Source: Deltaproteobacteria bacterium (GTDB taxonomy: Bacteria > Desulfobacterota > Anaeroferrophillalia > Anaeroferrophillales > Tharpellaceae). Taken from it: 10,345 bases of DNA. Where the stretch lies: NCBI GenBank assembly GCA_030595135.1, contig JAUVDU010000030.1, positions 1 through 10,345 on the forward strand. Reading direction: 5' to 3'. Positions 6,598 to 10,345 of the stretch are shown here, piece after piece (the first letter of the stretch is position 1; each line of letters begins with the position of its first letter). The notes below the pieces were generated by a model that searched no databases, was not told the origin of the DNA, and worked only from the letters and a program-made list of their open reading frames with translations. Position numbers and translations under genes: made by a program.

Positions 6598-7595
6598 TGT
6601 ATAGTTTTTGTCAAGTTCTTGTTTTTTTCTTGCTTTATTCGTTTCTGGTGGGTCTGGGGATCTTTTTTTACCTTTGGCGCCGTCGTGAGAAAGAGGACAC
6701 CCTTGTCTTTGCTAGGGATAAAGTTGTTGAGTTTATTGATGATGCCGTGATTGCGCTTGACCGGCAACTGAGAATTGTCGATGTTAATCCGGCGGCCCAA
6801 AATCTACTCTCTTCTTCGGGTAAGTCGATGGTCGGGGTTTTAGTGCAGGAATTTTTGCCAGCCTCTTATGATTTTGGCCAACTGCTTGCGGATGCTGAAA
6901 ATCGTCAGGTGGAGATGGATCTGACCCTTGCCGGTGGGCGACAGGCCATTTTTGATCTGCGTATCTCCAAGCTTCGTAAGCCGAGCCGGGAATGGGTTGG
7001 AATTTTGATTGTGGCTCGGGATGTGAGTGAACGGGTGGATATGGTTGATGATCGGGAGCGGATGATTCTTGATCTGGAGGAGGCTAAAACCGAGCTTACC
7101 CGGTGGGCGAATTTTGATTTTTTGACGGAAATCTATAGTCGGCGCTATTTTATCGAGGTGGCGGGGAAGGAGTTGGTTCGTTCTTTGCGTTATCGGCGTC
7201 CACTTTCCTTGATTATGATGGATGTCGATCATTTTAAAGTGGTTAACGATACCTTTGGTCACGAGGCTGGTGACCGGGTTCTTTTTGCGGTTGCCCGGGC
7301 AATCAAGACGGATCTGCGCCAGATTGATATTCCGGCTCGTTTTGGCGGCGAGGAGTTTATTGTTCTTCTGCCTGAATCGAATCGGGAACAGGCTCGGTTA
7401 ACGGCTGAAAAGATACGCTCAACAATTGCCGAATTGAAATTTGAAGACCTCAATCCCGGTTTCAGGTTGACCATCAGCCTTGGGGTTGCCGGGAAGTCTG
7501 CGGATGATGTGAGTAGTTTAAGTGATCTGCTCAGGCTGGCCGATACGGCACTTTATGCCGCAAAAAAGGCGGGGCGTAACTGTGTGCGGTCATGA
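6597..7595 (+). CDS. Membrane-anchored PAS-GGDEF diguanylate cyclase
   Basis: This 332-residue protein should make cyclic di-GMP from two GTP at the inner membrane. One N-terminal membrane helix (about 7-27) ends in WRRR, giving a cytoplasmic body. A PAS domain follows (about 40-145: VEFIDDAVIALDRQLRIVDV ... IVARDVSER), then a coil (150-172) and the GGDEF domain (about 172-330). The active-site motif is RFGGEEF (248-254), with MDVDHFKVVNDTFGHEAGD (208-226) as metal and substrate loop. An RxxD inhibitory site, RQID (241-244), lies five residues before GGEEF, so product inhibition is expected. The first GGDEF block reads DFLTEIYSRRYF where DPLTGLxNRR is usual. The start is the ATG at 6597 overlapping the activator's stop (TGATG); a GTG at 6594 is possible. 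There is no EAL domain. The ligand of PAS is unknown. Confidence 0.93.
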   Translation: MYSFCQVLVFFLLYSFLVGLGIFFYLWRRREKEDTLVFARDKVVEFIDDAVIALDRQLRIVDVNPAAQNLLSSSGKSMVGVLVQEFLPASYDFGQLLADAENRQVEMDLTLAGGRQAIFDLRISKLRKPSREWVGILIVARDVSERVDMVDDRERMILDLEEAKTELTRWANFDFLTEIYSRRYFIEVAGKELVRSLRYRRPLSLIMMDVDHFKVVNDTFGHEAGDRVLFAVARAIKTDLRQIDIPARFGGEEFIVLLPESNREQARLTAEKIRSTIAELKFEDLNPGFRLTISLGVAGKSADDVSSLSDLLRLADTALYAAKKAGRNCVRS

Positions 7596-7755
7596 TTGAG
7601 GGGTTGGGTTGTTTTTTTGTGTGAAAAACTGATTCATAAATGTGCCGATATGATGCGTGTTGTGCAACAAAAATGTATCTCTGGCTGTAAGTTGTTGAGA
7701 ATGTAGAATTTTTACGTGTTGAAAAAATTATCTGAGGGCCTTAGGCGTCTCTCTT
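7596..7755. other. Non-coding stretch after the cyclase gene
   Basis: I see no gene here. It is AT-rich with many TGTTG words. One perfect dyad, TGTTG-TG-CAACA (7658-7669), matches the half-sites of the dyad nearer amtB. A 13-base word, CATAAATGTGCCG (7635-7647), recurs at 7772-7784 inside the terminator stem. The classical NifA site TGT-N10-ACA was searched for by eye and not found between 7596 and 7892. Confidence 0.4.
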
Positions 7756-7795
7756 CAACGCAAAAACGGCACATAAATGTGCCGTTTTTGCGTTG
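7756..7795 (+). terminator. Rho-independent terminator, perfect 18-bp stem
   Basis: The left arm (7756-7773) and right arm (7778-7795) are perfect inverted copies around a TAAA loop. The core CGGCACA/TGTGCCG is followed by TTTTT, and the left arm has the mirrored AAAAA, so it could stop transcription in both directions. It ends the dfsP-to-cyclase operon about 160 bases after the last stop and insulates the sigma-54 promoter of amtB. Confidence 0.85.
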
Positions 7796-7823
7796 TGATA
7801 GGTGATGAAACGACTTCTTTGCC

Positions 7824-7860
7824 TGTTGTTGTGAACTCTTTATAATCAACAATAGCAACA
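7824..7860. promoter_or_regulatory. TGTTG/CAACA dyad, candidate activator site upstream of amtB
   Basis: Two overlapping TGTTG words (7824-7828, 7827-7831) face two CAACA words (7847-7851, 7856-7860), making an interrupted inverted repeat centred about 75 bases before the predicted amtB transcription start. This is a usual distance for an enhancer of a sigma-54 activator. It is neither the classical NifA (TGT-N10-ACA) nor the NtrC (GCAC-type) site, so the binding protein is unknown. Confidence 0.35.
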
Positions 7861-7892
7861 AATAATCTTTTTTATAAATTTATTTCAAGAAC

Positions 7893-7908
7893 TGGCACGC
7901 CCTCTGCT
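7893..7908 (+). promoter_or_regulatory. Sigma-54 promoter of amtB
   Basis: TGGCACGCCCTCTGCT matches the -24/-12 consensus TGGCACG-N4-TTGCT at every fixed position except one (C for the first T of TTGC). The GG and GC elements have the right spacing. Transcription should begin near 7919, leaving a leader of about 34 bases with AGGAG (7942-7946) before the ATG at 7953. Sigma-54 control of amtB-glnK is well established in other proteobacteria, so nitrogen regulation is expected. Confidence 0.88.
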
Positions 7909-7952
7909 TAAGGTGAGATGTTTAGTAATCTGAAAAAAATCAGGAGCGTGTC

Positions 7953-9317
7953 ATGAAAACTATAGGGATAAATTTTATTAAACATCTGCGGAACCCGTTG
8001 ATGGTCTTTCGGGTGCTGTTTTTTCTTCTGCTGTCGGCCGGAACCCTTCTCGCCGGCGAGGAAGCTGCAGCGATTGACACCGGTACCACGGCCTGGATGT
8101 TAACCTCGACAGCTCTGGTTTTGTTGATGGTTCCGGGGCTGGCAATGTTTTATGGTGGTTTGGTGCGAACCAAAAATGTGTTGGGAACGATGATGCACAG
8201 TTTTGCCGCTATGGGAATTATTGGAGTGTTGTGGGTGGTTCTCGGTTATTCAATGTCATTTGGTAAAGGGGTGTTGGGGGGCTGGTGCGGCTGGAATCCT
8301 GACTACTTTCTTTTGCGGGGCATTGATGATGTGATTCTGGAATGCGGCGTGCCGGAGTATGTTTTTGCGATGTTTCAAGGGAAATTTGCGATCATCACAC
8401 CAGCTCTGATTGCCGGTGCTTTCGCCGAACGAGTTAGTTTTCGGGGTTATTGTCTCTATATTGTGCTCTGGAGTATCTTGATCTACAATCCGCTTTGTCA
8501 TTGGGTCTGGGCCTCGGATGGCTGGATTTTTAATCTTGGAGCCGACGGCGCAATTGATTTTGCCGGGGGTACGGTTGTCCATATCTCAGCCGGGGTCAGC
8601 GGTCTGGTCGCCGCTTTCTACTTAGGTTGTCGGCGCGGCTATCCGAGTACGGCGATGCACCCCAATAATTTGGTTATGACTTTAATGGGGGCTGGTCTTT
8701 TATGGGTTGGCTGGTTTGGCTTTAATGCCGGCAGTGCGGTCTCCAGTGGTCTGGATACGGCCAGAGCTCTGACCGTAACTCAGGTGGCGGCCGCCGCCGG
8801 AGCTACGGCTTGGCTGATCATTGAGGCTGTTCATCTGGGAAAAGCGACCACGTTGGGGCTTGTCAGCGGAATCTTAGCCGGTCTTGTCGTAATCACTCCG
8901 GCGGCCGGTGTGGTTAAGCCGGCGGGGGCCATTGTTCTCGGTATGAGCGCATCATTAGTTTGCTATCTTGGTCTTTTTCTCAAAGAGAAAATGGGTTACG
9001 ATGACAGCCTTGACGCTTTTGGTATTCATGGCGTCGCCGGAATCTTTGGGGCGTTGGCTCTGGTCTTCTTTGTTCGTGAAAGCTGGATGCAGGAAGCGGC
9101 AGCCGGGTTTGGTGCAAGCTGGAGTGTTGCCCAGCAGTTGCTGGTACAGTTTCAGGCTGTGGCCGCAACCATTCTTTATAGCGTAGTAGTTAGTGGCATC
9201 CTGATTGTCGTGGTCGAGAAAACCGTGGGTTTCCGTTTGTCGGAAAATGCTGAAAAGTCGGGAATGGATCATACCCTGCATGGCGAACACGGATATGGCC
9301 TAATAAATCTAAATTAA
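7953..9317 (+). CDS. amtB: Ammonium transporter AmtB
   Basis: This 454-residue inner-membrane channel of the Amt family should conduct ammonium into the cell, probably as a trimer gated by PII. A hydrophobic N-terminal segment ending around LLAGEE (20-37) looks like the cleaved signal of E. coli AmtB, followed by about 11 membrane helices. The key residues are present: twin pore histidines H210 (DFAGGTVVHISAG, with D202) and H359 (DAFGIHGVAG), gate phenylalanines F145 (FQGKF) and F257 (GWFGFNAGS, with S261), and W186 (HWVW) of the recruitment site. The cytosolic tail ends MDHTLHGEHGYGLINLN, similar in plan to tails that hold PII. It is driven by the sigma-54 promoter, ends in tandem stops (TAATAA), and is followed 15 bases later by the PII gene. 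Confidence 0.97.
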   Translation: MKTIGINFIKHLRNPLMVFRVLFFLLLSAGTLLAGEEAAAIDTGTTAWMLTSTALVLLMVPGLAMFYGGLVRTKNVLGTMMHSFAAMGIIGVLWVVLGYSMSFGKGVLGGWCGWNPDYFLLRGIDDVILECGVPEYVFAMFQGKFAIITPALIAGAFAERVSFRGYCLYIVLWSILIYNPLCHWVWASDGWIFNLGADGAIDFAGGTVVHISAGVSGLVAAFYLGCRRGYPSTAMHPNNLVMTLMGAGLLWVGWFGFNAGSAVSSGLDTARALTVTQVAAAAGATAWLIIEAVHLGKATTLGLVSGILAGLVVITPAAGVVKPAGAIVLGMSASLVCYLGLFLKEKMGYDDSLDAFGIHGVAGIFGALALVFFVRESWMQEAAAGFGASWSVAQQLLVQFQAVAATILYSVVVSGILIVVVEKTVGFRLSENAEKSGMDHTLHGEHGYGLINLN

Positions 9318-9332
9318 TAAGTGGGGGATGAC

Positions 9333-9686
9333 ATGCAACTTGTGACGGCGATAATCCAGCCGGATAAGCTGGATGAAGTAAGGGAAGAGTTGGTTGTGGC
9401 CGGCATCACCCGGATTACGACCAGCCGGGTGACCGGACATGGTCAACATCAAGATCAACACGACAGTGAACGTCTCTATCGGGGACAGAAAGTGATGCCT
9501 AATTTGTTGCCTAAGGTGAGGATTGACATCGCTTGTAACGACGAGTTTGTTGATGTCGCGATAGAAGCAATTTTACGTTCGGCCAAACACGGCGATGGCC
9601 GGATCGGTGACGGTAAGATTTTTGTCACCGAATTGAAGCGTTGTATTCGGATCCGGACGGACGAGAGTGGTAGCCAGGCGATTTAA
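9333..9686 (+). CDS. glnK: PII signal protein, GlnK-like, lacking the uridylylation tyrosine
   Basis: This 117-residue cytosolic trimer should sense 2-oxoglutarate, ATP and ADP and dock on AmtB. PII marks: MQLVTAIIQPDKLDEVREEL at the N terminus, LLPKVRI (with K61 matching K58 of E. coli GlnB), the B-loop GRIGDGKIFV (89-98) and RCIRIRTDE near the end. The T-loop (about 35-60) is three residues longer than in E. coli and rich in His and Gln (GHGQHQDQHDSERLYRG). Tyr49 matches Tyr46, but the position of the uridylylated Tyr51 is Val54, so GlnD-type modification at that residue is not possible. The B-loop carries two extra residues (HGDGR). The start is the ATG at 9333, the usual family start, with GGGGGA just before; a GTG at 9321 would add MGDD. 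It sits between two ammonium-channel genes. Confidence 0.94.
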   Translation: MQLVTAIIQPDKLDEVREELVVAGITRITTSRVTGHGQHQDQHDSERLYRGQKVMPNLLPKVRIDIACNDEFVDVAIEAILRSAKHGDGRIGDGKIFVTELKRCIRIRTDESGSQAI

Positions 9687-9749
9687 CTGCAATAGTGTAT
9701 TGTTGATAAAATAGAACTTTTAACGTAAACCAAGGAGATAGCTCTTTTC

Positions 9750-10345
9750 ATGAATAAAACTCACTCATTTCTAAAATTATTTGCGGTCTTGGCAGCTTTT
9801 TTTTTGTTTACCGGGATTGCCGGAGCCACTGAGTTAGATCAGATTGTCGATGTCCAAAAATACAATCGTGCCATACATATAATGGCAATGCTTTTAGCCG
9901 GTTTTGGCTTTCTTATGGTATTTGTAAAAAAATATGGGCGGTCGGCCGCAACCGCAACCTATCTTTTGGTCAGTGTTGCGATTCCTCTCTATATTTTAAA
10001 GGATAGTTTTGGCGTCCTGGGTGGTTCAGGCTCAGAAATTGACAGTCTTATTCTTGCTGAGTTTGCTGCGGCAAGCCTGCTTATCTGTGCCGGTGCCCCT
10101 CTCGGCAGGTTGAAAATGGGTCAGTATATTTTTCTCGGTTTACTATTTATACCCTGCTATGCGTTTAACGAATGGCTTCTCCTTGATAACGGTTTTGGGT
10201 TAATACCTTCCGGTGCATTTATCGATACTGGAGGGTCGATTGTTATCCATGCTTTCGGTGCCCTCTTTGGGCTTGGCGTGATAATGACGATGACGACCAA
10301 AGAAGAGATCGATTTGCCGGTTGAAGCAGATTTTACCAGCGACCG
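9750..10345 (+). CDS. Rh-type ammonium channel (partial, N-terminal 198 residues)
   Basis: This is the first half of a membrane protein of the Amt/Rh superfamily, cut by the window end. A signal-like hydrophobic N terminus (LKLFAVLAAFFLFTGIAGA) is followed by AIHIMAMLLAGFGFLMVFVKKYG (split about 41-63), AEFAAASLLICAGAPLGRL (103-121) and AFNEW, then FIDTGGSIVIHAFGALFGLG (157-176). The last block has D159 and the first pore histidine H167. The pattern of FLMxFxKKYG, AxF-xAASLL and DxGGSxxIHxFGAxFGL is that of Rh50/Rh proteins and not of AmtB. Rh channels pass NH3 or CO2-related gases or methylammonium in other organisms. AGGAGA (9733-9738) precedes the ATG by about 11 bases. No terminator or sigma-54 site lies in the 63-base gap after the PII gene, so cotranscription with amtB is likely. 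Confidence 0.85.
   Translation, partial: MNKTHSFLKLFAVLAAFFLFTGIAGATELDQIVDVQKYNRAIHIMAMLLAGFGFLMVFVKKYGRSAATATYLLVSVAIPLYILKDSFGVLGGSGSEIDSLILAEFAAASLLICAGAPLGRLKMGQYIFLGLLFIPCYAFNEWLLLDNGFGLIPSGAFIDTGGSIVIHAFGALFGLGVIMTMTTKEEIDLPVEADFTSD

Noticed and set aside
7596..7892. Classical NifA upstream site TGT-N10-ACA
   Set aside because: Each TGT in the interval was checked by eye and none has ACA ten bases later.
7596..7952. c-di-GMP riboswitch between the cyclase and amtB genes
   Set aside because: No GEMM-like conserved core or tetraloop pattern was recognised; the only strong structure is the terminator.

Overview
The window looks like a piece of a Desulfobacterota (old Deltaproteobacteria) chromosome from an anaerobe. 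This is inferred from the gene content: an EtfB of the short FixA-like type, a DUF166 protein with an apparent selenocysteine codon, a eukaryote-type UDP-glucose pyrophosphorylase, a NifA-like sigma-54 activator and an amtB-PII-Rh ammonium cluster. No rRNA, tRNA, CRISPR array or transposase gene is visible. Base composition is moderate and gene packing is tight.

Left part (1-2841, minus strand). A fumarylacetoacetate-hydrolase-family enzyme and a secreted DUF1329 protein lie 15 bases apart, as in an operon. About 230 bases further on comes the 5' part of etfB, which runs off the window. The gap between DUF1329 and etfB holds a block of nested inverted repeats, a TetR-type palindrome and a good sigma-70 type promoter whose predicted start is almost on the etfB ATG. 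The set suggests oxidation of organic acids or aromatic or fatty compounds feeding electrons into an ETF, but the substrate cannot be read from the sequence.

Middle part (2997-7595, plus strand). Four genes are chained by one-base stop/start overlaps (TGATG, TAATG, TGATG): a DUF166 protein (DfsP-like), a UDP-glucose pyrophosphorylase, a GAF-AAA+-Fis activator resembling NifA, and a membrane-anchored PAS-GGDEF diguanylate cyclase. The first gene looks broken by a TGA. That TGA sits in frame, directly before a Cys codon, inside a reading frame that otherwise continues for a further 109 codons, and a SECIS-like hairpin with a GGU loop follows 17 bases downstream. The best reading is a selenoprotein of about 220 residues with Sec111-Cys112. 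This is the most notable signal in the window.

Right part (7596-10345, plus strand). A perfect 18-bp stem terminator closes the previous operon. Then come a TGTTG/CAACA dyad, a clear sigma-54 promoter, and amtB, a PII gene and the 5' part of a second channel of the Rh type. The PII protein lacks the tyrosine that is uridylylated in E. coli and has a longer, His/Gln-rich T-loop. A simple model is that the NifA-like protein, or another nitrogen activator, drives the amtB-PII(-Rh) unit from the sigma-54 promoter when nitrogen is scarce. The link between the activator gene and this promoter is an inference from proximity.
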